Assembly (NCBI RefSeq): GCF_964340395.1
Contig: NC_135557.1
Span: 1-64,000, forward strand
Length of the DNA stretch: 64,000 nucleotides
Direction of reading: 5' to 3'
From: Glandiceps talaboti
Taxonomy: Eukaryota; Hemichordata; Enteropneusta; Spengelidae
This document shows positions 35,895 to 48,431 of this stretch, piece by piece (positions within the stretch are counted from its first letter, which is position 1; each line of letters opens with the position of its first letter). The notes below the pieces were generated by a model. That model was not told where the DNA came from, searched no databases, and worked only from the letters and a program-made list of their open reading frames with translations. The position numbers and the translations under genes are program-made.

Positions 35895-36903
35895 CACCGG
35901 TTTAAAACCGGTCAAAACTGATCAAAACTGGTCAAAACCTGTCAAAACCGGTTCAAAACCAGTCAACACAGCTTTAAAACCGATCAAAACTGATCAAAAC
36001 TGGTCAAAACCTGTGCAAACCTGTCAAACCGGTCCAAACCGGTCAAAAATAGGTGCAAACAACTCAAAACCCATCAAAACTGATCAAAACCAGTCAACAT
36101 CGGTTTAAAACCGATCAAAACTGATCAAAACTGGTCAAAACCTGTCGCAAACCGGTTTAAAACCAGTGAAAACTGGTCAAAACCTGTGCAAACAGGTCAA
36201 ACATCTCCAAACCGGTCAAAAACCTATCCAAACCTGTCCAAAATAGGTGCAAACAACTCAAAACCAGTCAAAACCAGTCAAAACTTGTCCAAACCTGTCC
36301 AAACCTGTCCAAACCGGTCCAAACCGGTCGAAAACCTATCGAAACTGGTCCAAAACCAGTGCAAACAAGTCAAAACTGATCAAAACCAGTCAACACCGGT
36401 TTAAAACCGGTCAAAACTGATCAAAACTGGTCAAAACCTGTCAAAACCGGTTCAAAACCAGTCAACACAGGTTTAAAACCGATCAAAACTGATCAAAACT
36501 GGTCAAAACCTGTGCAAACCTGTCAAACCTATCCGAACCTGTCCAAAATAGGTGCAAACAACTCAAAACCCATCAAAACTGATCAAAACCAGTCAACATC
36601 GGTTTAAAACCGATCAAAACTGATCAAAACTGGTCAAAACCAGTTCAAAACCTGTCGCAAACCGGTTTAAAACCAGTAAAAACTGGTCAAAACCTGTGCA
36701 AACAGGTCAAACGTCTCCAAACCGGTCAAAAACCTATCCAAAACTGTCCAAAATAGGTGCAAACAACTCAAAACCCATCAAAACCGATCAAAACTTGTCA
36801 AAACCTGTCCAAACCTTTCCAAACCGGTCCAAACCGGTCGAAAACCAATCCAAACTGGTCTAAAAACAGTGCAAACAAGTCAAAACTGATCAAAACCAGT
36901 CAA
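35895..36903. repeat. A-prime plus A pair (499 + 510)
   Basis: The A-prime unit at 35895 has the ACAGCTTT marker and matches 1-499, 53261 and 62568. The following 510-bp A unit switches to B markers (CCCATC, CCGATC, CCTTTCC, CCAATCC, TGGTCT) after the second ATAGG box near 36745-36775, as in the chimera at 22840. A private AAAAACAGTGC change lies near 36863. Confidence 0.85.
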
Positions 36904-38676
36904 CACCGGTTTAAAACCGGTCAAAACTGATCAAAACTGGTCAAAACCTGTCAAAACCGGTTCAAAACCAGTCAACACAGGTTTAAAACCGATCAAAACT
37001 GATCAAAACTGGTCAAAACCTGTGCAAACCTGTCAAACCTATCCGAACCTGTCCAAAATAGGTGCAAACAACTCAAAACCCATCAAAACTGATCAAAACC
37101 AGTCAACATCGGTTTAAAACCGATCAAAACTGATCAAAACTGGTCAAAACCAGTTCAAAACCTGTCGCAAACCGGTTTAAAACCAGTAAAAACTGGTCAA
37201 AACCTGTGCAAACAGGTCAAACGTCTCCAAACCGGTCAAAAACCTATCCAAAACTGTCCAAAATAGGTGCAAACAACTCAAAACCCGTCAAAACCAGTCA
37301 AAACTTGTCCAAACCTGTCCAAACCTGTCCAAACCGGTCCAAACCGGTCGAAAACCTATCGAAACTGGTCCAAAACCAGTGCAAACAAGTCAAAACTGAT
37401 CAAAACCAGTCAACACCGGTTTAAAACCGGTCAAAACTGATCAAAACTGGTCAAAACCTGTCAAAACCGGTTCAAAACCAGTCAAAATAGGTTTAAAACC
37501 GATCAAAACTGATCAAAACTGGTCAAAACCGGTTTAAAACCAGTGAAAACTGGTCAAAACCCGTGCAAACCTGTCAAACCGGTCAAAACCGGTCAAAAAT
37601 AGGTGCAAACAACTCAAAACCCATCAAAACCGATCAAAACTTGTCAAAACCTGTCCAAACCTTTCAAACCGGTCCAAACCGGTCGAAAACCAATCCAAAC
37701 TGGTCTAAAACCAGTGCAAACAAGTCAAAACTGATCAAAACCAGTCAACATCGGTTTAAAACCGATCAAAACTGATCAAAACTGGTCAAAACCTGTTGCA
37801 AACCGGTTTAAAACCAGTGAAAACTGGTCAAAACCTGTGCAAACAGGTCAAACATCTCCAAACCGGTCAAAAACCTATCCAAACCTGTCCAAAATAGGTG
37901 CAAACAACTCAAAACCCGTCAAAACCAGTCAAAACTTGTCCAAACCTGTCCAAACCTGTCCAAACCGGTCCAAACCGGTCGAAAACCTATCGAAACTGGT
38001 CCAAAACCAGTGCAAACAAGTCAAAACTGATCAAAACCAGTCAACATCGGTTTAAAACCGGTCAAAACTGATCAAAACTGGTCAAAACCTGTCAAAACCG
38101 GTTCAAAACCAGTCAAAATAGGTTTAAAACCGATCAAAACTGATCAAAACTGGTCAAAACCGGTTTAAAACCAGTGAAAACTGGTCAAAACCCGTGCAAA
38201 CCTGTCAAACCGGTCAAAACCGGTCAAAAATAGGTGCAAACAACTCAAAACCCATCAAAACCGATCAAAACTTGTCAAAACCTGTCCAAACCTTTCCAAA
38301 CCGGTCCAAACCGGTCGAAAACCAATCCAAACTGGTCTAAAACCAGTGCAAACAAGTCAAAACTGATCAAAACCAGTCAACATCGGTTTAAAACCGATCA
38401 AAACTGATCAAAACTGGTCAAAACCTGTCGCAAACCGGTTTAAAACCAGTGAAAACTGGTCAAAACCTGTGCAAACAGGTCAAACATCTCCAAACCGGTC
38501 AAAAACCTATCCAAACCTGTCCAAAATAGGTGCAAACAACTCAAAACCCGTCAAAACCAGTCAAAACTTGTCCAAACCTGTCCAAACCTGTCCAAACCGG
38601 TCCAAACCGGTCGAAAACCTATCGAAACTGGTCCAAAACCAGTGCAAACAAGTCAAAACTGATCAAAACCAGTCAA
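36904..38676. repeat. 1773-bp higher-order repeat, copy 1 (A-C-B-296)
   Basis: Unit order is A510 (36904), C631 (37414), B336 (38045), 296 (38381). The B unit opens with the hybrid CATCGGTTTAAAACCGGTC junction. The next 1763 bp repeat the order, and degraded versions of the same module lie at 30236-34590 and 56419-58191. Confidence 0.87.
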
Positions 38677-40439
38677 CACCGGTTTAAAACCGGTCAAAAC
38701 TGATCAAAACTGGTCAAAACCTGTCAAAACCGGTTCAAAACCAGTCAACACAGGTTTAAAACCGATCAAAACTGATCAAAACTGGTCAAAACCTGTGCAA
38801 ACCTGTCAAACCTATCCGAACCTGTCCAAAATAGGTGCAAACAACTCAAAACCCATCAAAACTGATCAAAACCAGTCAACATCGGTTTAAAACCGATCAA
38901 AACTGATCAAAACTGGTCAAAACCAGTTCAAAACCTGTCGCAAACCGGTTTAAAACCAGTAAAAACTGGTCAAAACCTGTGCAAACAGGTCAAACGTCTC
39001 CAAACCGGTCAAAAACCTATCCAAAACTGTCCAAAATAGGTGCAAACAACTCAAAACCCGTCAAAACCAGTCAAAACTTGTCCAAACCTGTCCAAACCTG
39101 TCCAAACCGGTCCAAACCGGTCGAAAACCTATCGAAACTGGTCCAAAACCAGTGCAAACAAGTCAAAACTGATCAAAACCAGTCAACACCGGTTTAAAAC
39201 CGGTCAAAACTGATCAAAACTGGTCAAAACCTGTCAAAACCGGTTCAAAACCAGTCAAAATAGGTTTAAAACCGATCAAAACTGATCAAAACTGGTCAAA
39301 ACCGGTTTAAAACCAGTGAAAACTGGTCAAAACCCGTGCAAACCTGTCAAACCGGTCAAAACCGGTCAAAAATAGGTGCAAACAACTCAAAACCCATCAA
39401 AACCGATCAAAACTTGTCAAAACCTGTCCAAACCTTTCAAACCGGTCCAAACCGGTCGAAAACCAATCCAAACTGGTCTAAAACCAGTGCAAACAAGTCA
39501 AAACTGATCAAAACCAGTCAACATCGGTTTAAAACCGATCAAAACTGATCAAAACTGGTCAAAACCTGTTGCAAACCGGTTTAAAACCAGTGAAAACTGG
39601 TCAAAACCTGTGCAAACAGGTCAAACATCTCCAAACCGGTCAAAAACCTATCCAAACCTGTCCAAAATAGGTGCAAACAACTCAAAACCCGTCAAAACCA
39701 GTCAAAACTTGTCCAAACCTGTCCAAACCTGTCCAAACCGGTCCAAACCGGTCGAAAACCTATCGAAACTGGTCCAAAACCAGTGCAAACAAGTCAAAAC
39801 TGATCAAAACCAGTCAACATCGGTTTAAAACCGGTCAAAACTGATCAAAACTGGTCAAAACCTGTCAAAACCGGTTCAAAACCAGTCAAAATAGGTTTAA
39901 AACCGATCAAAACTGATCAAAACTGGTCAAAACCGGTTTAAAACCAGTGAAAACTGGTCAAAACCCGTGCAAACCTGTCAAACCGGTCAAAACCGGTCAA
40001 AAATAGGTGCAAACAACTCAAAACCCATCAAAACCGATCAAAACTTGTCAAAACCTGTCCAAACCTTTCCAAACCGGTCCAAACCGGTCGAAAACCAATC
40101 CAAACTGGTCTAAAACCAGTGCAAACAAGTCAAAACTGATCAAAACCAGACAACATCGGTTTAAAACCGATCAAAACTGATCAAAACTGGTCAAAACCTG
40201 TCGCAAACCGGTTTAAAACCAGTGAAAACTGGTCAAAACCTGTGCAAACAGGTCAAACATCTCCAAACCGGTCAAAAACCTATCCAAACCTGTCCAAAAT
40301 AGGTGCAAACAACTCAAAACCCGTCAAAACTTGTCCAAACCTGTCCAAACCTGTCCAAACCGGTCGAAACCGGTCGAAAACCTATCGAAACTGGTCCAAA
40401 ACCAGTGCAAACAAGTCAAAACTGATCAAAACCAGTCAA
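38677..40439. repeat. 1773-bp higher-order repeat, copy 2 (1763 bp)
   Basis: Unit sizes are 510 (38677), 631 (39187), 336 (39818) and 286 (40154). The last unit lacks one AAAACCAGTC sub-monomer and has CGGTCGAAACC in place of CGGTCCAAACC. The junction before it reads CCAGACAAC rather than CCAGTCAAC. These three markers travel together to 42278, 43647 and 48432. Confidence 0.86.
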
Positions 40440-41645
40440 CACCGGTTTAAAACCGGTCAAAACTGATCAAAACTGGTCAAAACCTGTCAAAACCGGTTCA
40501 AAACCAGTCAACACAGGTTTAAAACCGATCAAAACTGATCAAAACTGGTCAAAACCTGTGCAAACCTGTCAAACCGGTCCAAACCAATCAAAAATAGGTG
40601 CAAACAACTCAAAACCCATCAAAACCGATTAAAACTTGTCAAAACATGTCCAAACCTTTCCAAACCGGTCCAAACCAGTAGAAAACCCATCCAAACTGGT
40701 CTAAAACCAGTGCAAACAAGTCAAAACTGATCAAAACCAGTCAACACCGGTTTAAAACCGATCAAAACTGATCAAAACTGGTCAAAACCTGTCGCAAACC
40801 GTTTTAAAACCAGTGAAAACTGGTCAAAACCTGTGCAAACAGGTCAAACGTCTCCAAACCGGTCAAAAACCTATCCAAAACTGTCCAAAATAGGTGCAAA
40901 CAACTCAAAACCGGTTCAAAACCAGTCAACACAGGTTTAAAACCGATCAAAACTGGTCAAAATCTGTCGCAAACAGGTTTAAAACTAGTGAAAACTGGTC
41001 AACACCTGTGCAAACCTGTCAAACCGGTCCAAACCGGTCAAAAATAGGTGCAAACAACTCAAAACCCGTCAAAACAGAACAATACTAGTCAAAACATGTC
41101 CAAACCTTTCCAAACCGGTCCAAACCAGTCGAAAACCCATCCAAACTGGTCTGAAACCAGTGCAAACAAGTCAAAACAGATCAAAACCAGTCAACACCGG
41201 TTTAAAACCGATCAAAACTGATCAAAACTGGTCAAAACTTGTCGCAAACCGGTTTAAAACCAGTGAAAACTGGTCAAAACCTGTGCAAACAGGTCAAACA
41301 TCTCCAAACCGGTAAAAAAAAACCTATCCAAACCTGTCCAAAATAGGTGCAAACAACTCAAAACCCGTCAAAACCAGTCAAAACTTGTCCAAACCTGTCC
41401 AAACCTGTCCAAACCGGTCCAAACCGGTCGAAAACCTATCGAAACTGGTCCAAAACCAGTGCAAACAAGTCAAACCGGTCAAAACCGGTCAAAAATAGGT
41501 GCAAACAACTCAAAACCCATCAAAACCGATCAAAACTTGTCAAAACCTGTCCAAACCTTTCCAAACCGGTCCAAACCGGTCGAAAACCAATCCAAACTGG
41601 TCTAAAACCAGTACAAACAAGTCAAAACTGATCAAAACCAGTCAA
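40440..41645. repeat. D island 2: 305-450-451 module
   Basis: Three divergent units have junctions at 40440, 40745 and 41195. The 305-bp unit is B-like without the 31-bp triplet and carries CCGATTAAAAC, AAAACATGTCC and CCAGTAG. The 450-bp unit joins box sequence directly to CCGGTTC near 40905 and carries AAAATCTGTCGC, AAAACTAGTG and GAACAATACTAGTC. The 451-bp unit carries A9 at 41314-41322 and joins AAGTC directly to CCGGTC near 41473. The module recurs at 47226 and 58192, and in altered form at 60000. Confidence 0.87.
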
Positions 41646-42563
41646 CATCGGTTTAAAACCGATCAAAACTTATCAAAACTGGTCAAAACCTGTCGCAAAC
41701 CGGTTTAAAACCAGTGAAAACTGGTCAAAACCTGTGCAAACAGGTCAAACATCTCCAAACCGGTCAAAAACCTATCCAAACCTGTCCAAAATAGGTGCAA
41801 ACAACTCAAAACCCGTCAAAACCAGTCAAAACTTGTCCAAACCTGTCCAAACCTGTCCAAACCGGTCCAAACCGGTCGAAAACCTATCGAAACTGGTCCA
41901 AAACCAGTGCAAACAAGTCAAAACTGATCAAAACCAGTCAACACCGGTTTAAAACCGGTCAAAACTGATCAAAACTGGTCAAAACCTGTCAAAACCGGTT
42001 CAAAACCAGTCAACACAGGTTTAAAACCGATCAAAACTGATCAAAACTGGTCAAAACCGGTTTAAAACCAGTGAAAACTGGTCAAAACCCGTGCAAACCT
42101 GTCAAACCGGTCAAAACCGGTCAAAAATAGGTGCAAACAACTCAAAACCCATCAAAACCGATCAAAACTTGTCCAAACCTGTCCAAACCTTTCCAAACCG
42201 GTCCAAACCGGTCGAAAACCAATCCAAACTGGTCTAAAACCAGTGCAAACAAGTCAAAACTGATCAAAACCAGACAACATCGGTTTAAAACCGATCAAAA
42301 CTGATCAAAACTGGTCAAAACCTGTCGCAAACCGGTTTAAAACCAGTGAAAACTGGTCAAAACCTGTGCAAACAGGTCAAACATCTCCAAACCGGTCAAA
42401 AACCTATCCAAACCTGTCCAAAATAGGTGCAAACAACTCAAAACCCGTCAAAACTTGTCCAAACCTGTCCAAACCTGTCCAAACCGGTCGAAACCGGTCG
42501 AAAACCTATCGAAACTGGTCCAAAACCAGTGCAAACAAGTCAAAACTGATCAAAACCAGTCAA
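41195..42563. repeat. 1369-bp higher-order repeat, copy 1
   Basis: Unit order is 451 (41195), 296 (41646), B336 (41942), 286 (42278). Private markers include CCAGTACAAAC near 41609 and AAAACTTATC near 41666. The first unit is also the last element of the D island before it, so D material has been built into a new tandem repeat. Confidence 0.87.
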
Positions 42564-43932
42564 CACCGGTTTAAAACCGGTCAAAACTGATCAAAACTGG
42601 TCAAAACCTGTCGCAAACCGGTTTAAAACCAGTGAAAACTGGTCAAAACCTGTGCAAACAGGTCAAACATCTCCAAACCGGTAAAAAAAAACCTATCCAA
42701 ACCTGTCCAAAATAGGTGCAAACAACTCAAAACCCGTCAAAACCAGTCAAAACTTGTCCAAACCTGTCCAAACCTGTCCAAACCGGTCCAAACCGGTCGA
42801 AAACCTATCGAAACTGGTCCAAAACCAGTGCAAACAAGTCAAACCGGTCAAAACCGGTCAAAAATAGGTGCAAACAACTCAAAACCCATCAAAACCGATC
42901 AAAACTTGTCAAAACCTGTCCAAACCTTTCCAAACCGGTCCAAACCGGTCGAAAACCAATCCAAACTGGTCTAAAACCAGTACAAACAAGTCAAAACTGA
43001 TCAAAACCAGTCAACATCGGTTTAAAACCGATCAAAACTTATCAAAACTGGTCAAAACCTGTCGCAAACCGGTTTAAAACCAGTGAAAACTGGTCAAAAC
43101 CTGTGCAAACAGGTCAAACATCTCCAAACCGGTCAAAAACCTATCCAAACCTGTCCAAAATAGGTGCAAACAACTCAAAACCCGTCAAAACCAGTCAAAA
43201 CTTGTCCAAACCTGTCCAAACCTGTCCAAACCGGTCCAAACCGGTCGAAAACCTATCGAAACTGGTCCAAAACCAGTGCAAACAAGTCAAAACTGATCAA
43301 AACCAGTCAACACCGGTTTAAAACCGGTCAAAACTGATCAAAACTGGTCAAAACCTGTCAAAACCGGTTCAAAACCAGTCAACACAGGTTTAAAACCGAT
43401 CAAAACTGATCAAAACTGGTCAAAACCGGTTTAAAACCAGTGAAAACTGGTCAAAACCCGTGCAAACCTGTCAAACCGGTCAAAACCGGTCAAAAATAGG
43501 TGCAAACAACTCAAAACCCATCAAAACCGATCAAAACTTGTCCAAACCTGTCCAAACCTTTCCAAACCGGTCCAAACCGGTCGAAAACCAATCCAAACTG
43601 GTCTAAAACCAGTGCAAACAAGTCAAAACTGATCAAAACCAGACAACATCGGTTTAAAACCGATCAAAACTGATCAAAACTGGTCAAAACCTGTCGCAAA
43701 CCGGTTTAAAACCAGTGAAAACTGGTCAAAACCTGTGCAAACAGGTCAAACATCTCCAAACCGGTCAAAAACCTATCCAAACCTGTCCAAAATAGGTGCA
43801 AACAACTCAAAACCCGTCAAAACTTGTCCAAACCTGTCCAAACCTGTCCAAACCGGTCGAAACCGGTCGAAAACCTATCGAAACTGGTCCAAAACCAGTG
43901 CAAACAAGTCAAAACTGATCAAAACCAGTCAA
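42564..43932. repeat. 1369-bp higher-order repeat, copy 2
   Basis: Junctions at 42564, 43015, 43311 and 43647 reproduce the sizes of copy 1. CCAGTACAAAC and AAAACTTATC recur 1369 bp downstream of their partners, and A9 lies at 42683-42691. The first unit opens CACCGGTTTAAAACCGGTC where copy 1 has the CCGATC form, which marks the recombination edge. A related 737-bp repeat (286 + 451) occurs at 48432-49168. Confidence 0.87.
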
Positions 43933-44780
43933 CACCGGTTTAAAACCGGTCAAAACTGATCAAAACTGGTCAAAACCTGTCAAAACCGGTTCAAAACCAG
44001 TCAACACAGGTTTAAAACCGATCAAAACTGATCAAAACTGGTCAAAACCGGTTTAAAACCAGTGAAAACTGGTCAAAACCCGTGCAAACCTGTCAAACCG
44101 GTCAAAACCTGTCCAAAATAGGTGCAAACAACTCAAAACCCGTCAAAACCAGTCAAAACTTGTCCAAACCTGTCCAAACCTGTCCAAACCGGTCCAAACC
44201 GGTCGAAAACCTATCGAAACTGGTCCAAAAAATAGTGCAAACAAGTCAAAACTGATCAAAACCAGTCAACACCGGTTTAAAACCGGTCAAAACTGATCAA
44301 AACTGGTCAAAACCTTTCAAAACCGGTTCAAAACCAGTCAACACAGGTTTAAAACCGATCAAAACTGATCAAAACTGGTCAAAACCTGTGCAAACCTGTC
44401 AAACCTATCCGAACCTGTCCAAAATAGGTGCAAACAACTCAAAACCCATCAAAACTGATCAAAACCAGTCAACATCGGTTTAAAACCGATCAAAACTGAT
44501 CAAAACTGGTCAAAACCAGTTCAAAACCTGTCGCAAACCGGTTTAAAACCAGTAAAAACTGGTTTAAAACCTGTGCAAACAGGTCAAACGTCTCCAAACC
44601 GGTCAAAAACCTATCCAAAACTGTCCAAAATAGGTGCAAACAACTCAAAACCCGTCAAAACCAGTCAAAACTTGTCCAAACCTGTCCAAACCTGTCCAAA
44701 CCGGTCCAAACCGGTCGAAAACCTAACGAAACTGGTCCAAAACCAGTGCAAACAAGTCAAAACTGATCAAAACCAGTCAA
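43933..44780. repeat. Irregular pair: 337-bp chimera and 511-bp A
   Basis: The 337-bp unit (43933) begins as B and switches to an A-prime-like tail at CCTGTCCAAAATAGG near 44107; it contains the unusual CCAAAAAATAGTGC near 44226. That motif recurs only near 59953. The 511-bp unit (44270) is an A with CCTTTCAAAACC near 44312 and one extra base at TGGTTTAAAACC near 44562. Confidence 0.8.
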
Positions 44781-47225
44781 CACCGGTTTAAAACCGGTCA
44801 AAACTGATCAAAACTGGTCAAAACCTGTCAAAACCGGTTCAAAACCAGTCAACACAGGTTTAAAACCGATCAAAACTGATCAAAACTGGTCAAAACCGGT
44901 TTAAAACCAGTGAAAACTGGTCAAAACCCGTGCAAACCTGTCAAACCGGTCAAAACCGGTCAAAAATAGGTGCAAACAACTCAAAACCCATCAAAACCGA
45001 TGAAAACTTGTCAAAACCTGTCCAAACCTTTCAAACCGGTCCAAACCGGTCGAAAACCCATCCAAACTGGTCTAAAACCAGTGCAAACAAGTCAAAACTG
45101 ATCAAAACCAGTCAACATCGGTTTAAAACCGATCAAAACTGATCAAAACTGGTCAAAACCTGTCACAAACCGGTTTAAAACCAGTGAAAACTGGTCAAAA
45201 CCTGTGCAAACAGGTCAAACATCTCCAAACCGGTCAAAAACCTATCCAAACCTGTCCAAAATAGGTGCAAACAACTCAAAACCCGTCAAAACCAGTCAAA
45301 ACTTGTCCAAACCTGTCCAAACCTGTCCAAACCGGTCCAAACCGGTCGAAAACCTATCGAAACTGGTCCAAAACCAGTGCAAACAAGTCAAAACTGATCA
45401 AAACCAGTCAACACCGGTTTAAAACCGGTCAAAACTGATCAAAACTGGTCAAAACCTGTCAAAACCGGTTCAAAACCAGTCAAAATAGGTTTAAAACCGA
45501 TCAAAACTGATCAAAACTGGTCAAAACCGGTTTAAAACCAGTGAAAACTGGTCAAAACCCGTGCAAACCTGTCAAACCGGTCAAAACCGGTCAAAAATAG
45601 GTGCAAACAACTCAAAACCCATCAAAACCGATCAAAACTTGTCCAAACCTGTCCAAACCTTTCCAAACCGGTCCAAACCGGTCGAAAACCTATCGAAACT
45701 GGTCCAAAACCAGTGCAAACAAGTCAAAACTGATCAAAACCAGTCAACACCGGTTTAAAACCGGTCAAAACTGATCAAAACTGGTCAAAACCTATCAAAA
45801 CCGGTTCAAAACCAGTCAAAATAGGTTTAAAACCGATCAAAACTGATCAAAACTGGTCAAAACCGGTTTAAAACCAGTGAAAACTGGTCAAAACCCGTGC
45901 AAACCTGTCAAACCGGTCAAAACCGGTCAAAAATAGGTGCAAACAACTCAAAACCCATCAAAACCGATCAAAACTTGTCAAAACCTGTCCAAACCTTTCC
46001 AAACCGGTCCAAACCGGTCGAAAACCAATCCAAACTGGTCTAAAACCAGTGCAAACAAGTCAAAACTGATCAAAACCAGTCAACACCGGTTTAAAACCGG
46101 TCAAAACTGATCAAAACTGGTCAAAACCTGTCAAAACCGGTTCAAAACCAGTCAACACAGGTTTAAAACCGATCAAAACTGATCAAAACTGGTCAAAACC
46201 TGTGCAAACCTGTCAAACCTATCCGAACCTGTCCAAAATAGGTGCAAACAACTCAAAACCCATCAAAACTGATCAAAACCAGTCAACATCGGTTTAAAAC
46301 CGATCAAAACTGATCAAAACTGGTCAAAACCAGTTCAAAACCTGTCGCAAACCGGTTTAAAACCAGTAAAAACTGGTCAAAACCTGTGCAAACAGGTCAA
46401 ACGTCTCCAAACCGGTCAAAAACCTATCCAAAACTGTCCAAAATAGGTGCAAACAACTCAAAACCCGTCAAAACCAGTCAAAACTAGTCCAAACCTGTCC
46501 AAACCTGTCCAAACCGGTCCAAACCGGTCGAAAACCTATCGAAACTGGTCCAAAACCAGTGCAAACAAGTCAAAACTGATCAAAACCAGTCAACATCGGT
46601 TTAAAACCGGTCAAAACTGATCAAAACTGGTCAAAACCTGTCAAAACCGGTTCAAAACCAGTCAAAATAGGTTTAAAACCGATCAAAACTGATCAAAACT
46701 GGTCAAAACCGGTTTAAAACCAGTGAAAACTGGTCAAAACCCGTGCAAACCTGTCAAACCGGTCAAAACCGGTCAAAAATAGGTGCAAACAACTCAAAAC
46801 CCATCAAAACCGATCAAAACTTGTCAAAACCTGTCCAAACCTTTCCAAACCGGTCCAAACCGGTCGAAAACCAATCCAAACTGGTCTAAAACCAGTGCAA
46901 ACTAGTCAAAACTGATCAAAACCAGTCAACATCGGTTTAAAACCGATCAAAACTGATCAAAACTGGTCAAAACCTGTCGCAAACCGGTTTAAAACCAGTG
47001 AAAACTGGTCAAAACCTGTGCAAACAGGTCAAACATCTCCAAACCGGTCAAAAACCTATCCAAACCTGTCCAAAATAGGTGCAAACAACTCAAAACCCGT
47101 CAAAACCAGTCAAAACTTGTCCAAACCTGTCCAAACCTGTCCAAACCGGTCCAAACCGGTCGAAAACCTATCGAAACTGGTCCAAAACCAGTGCAAACAA
47201 GTCAAAACTGATCAAAACCAGTCAA
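44781..47225. repeat. C-B-B-A-B-296 stretch
   Basis: Unit sizes are 631 (44781), 336 (45412), 336 (45748), 510 (46084), 336 (46594) and 296 (46930). It restates the C-B-B-A order of 28423 and then joins a B-296 end as in the 1773-bp module. Private changes include CCGATGAAAAC near 44998, CCTGTCACAAACC near 45160, CTAGTCC near 46485 and AACTAGTC near 46901. Confidence 0.85.
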
Positions 47226-48431
47226 CACCGGTTTAAAACCGGTCAAAACTGATCAAAACTGGTCAAAACCTGTCAAAACCGGTTCAAAACCAGTCAACAC
47301 AGGTTTAAAACCGATCAAAACTGATCAAAACTGGTCAAAACCTGTGCAAACCTGTCAAACCGGTCCAAACCAGTCAAAAATAGGTGCAAACAACTCAAAA
47401 CCCATCAAAACCGATTAAAACTTGTCAAAACATGTCCAAACCTTTCCAAACCGGTCCAAACCAGTAGAAAACCCATCCAAACTGGTCTAAAACCAGTGCA
47501 AACAAGTCAAAACTGATCAAAACCAGTCAACACCGGTTTAAAACCGATCAAAACTGATCAAAACTGGTCAAAACCTGTCGCAAACCGTTTTAAAACCAGT
47601 AAAAACTGGTCAAAACCTGTGCAAACAGGTCAAACGTCTCCAAACCGGTCAAAAACCTATCCAAAACTGTCCAAAATAGGTGCAAACAACTCAAAACCGG
47701 TTCAAAACCAGTCAACACAGGTTTAAAACCGATCAAAACTGGTCAAAATCTGTCGCAAACATGTTTAAAACTAGTGAAAACTGGTCAACACCTGTGCAAA
47801 CCTGTCAAACCGGTCCAAACCGGTCAAAAATAGGTGCAAACAACTCAAAACCCGTCAAAACAGAACAATACTAGTCAAAACATGTCCAAACCTTTCCAAA
47901 CCGGTCCAAACCAGTCGAAAACCCATCCAAACTGGTCTGAAACCAGTGCAAACAAGTCAAAACAGATCAAAACCAGTCAACACCGGTTTAAAACCGATCA
48001 AAACTGATCAAAACTGGTCAAAACCTGTCGCAAACCGGTTTAAAACCAGTGAAAACTGGTCAAAACCTGTGCAAACAGGTCAAACATCTCCAAACCGGTA
48101 AAAAAAAACCTATCCAAACCTGTCCAAAATAGGTGCAAACAACTCAAAACCCGTCAAAACCAGTCAAAACTTGTCCAAACCTGTCCAAACCTGTCCAAAC
48201 CGGTCCAAACCGGTCGAAAACCTATCGAAACTGGTCCAAAACCAGTGCAAACAAGTCAAACCGGTCAAAACCGGTCAAAAATAGGTGCAAACAACTCAAA
48301 ACCCGTCAAAACCGATCAAAACTTCTCCAAACCTGTCCAAACCTTTCCAAACCGGTCCAAACCGGTCGAAAACCAATCCAAACTGGTCTAAAACCAGTGC
48401 AAACAAGTCAAAACTGATCAAAACCAGACAA
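47226..48431. repeat. D island 3: 305-450-451 module
   Basis: Junctions at 47226, 47531 and 47981 give the same unit sizes as D island 2, from which it lies 6786 bp away. Markers CCGATTAAAAC, AAAACATGTCC, AATACTAGTC and A9 (48100-48108) are all present. A private GCAAACATGTTT occurs near 47756, and the 451-bp unit has CTTCTCC near 48322. Confidence 0.87.
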
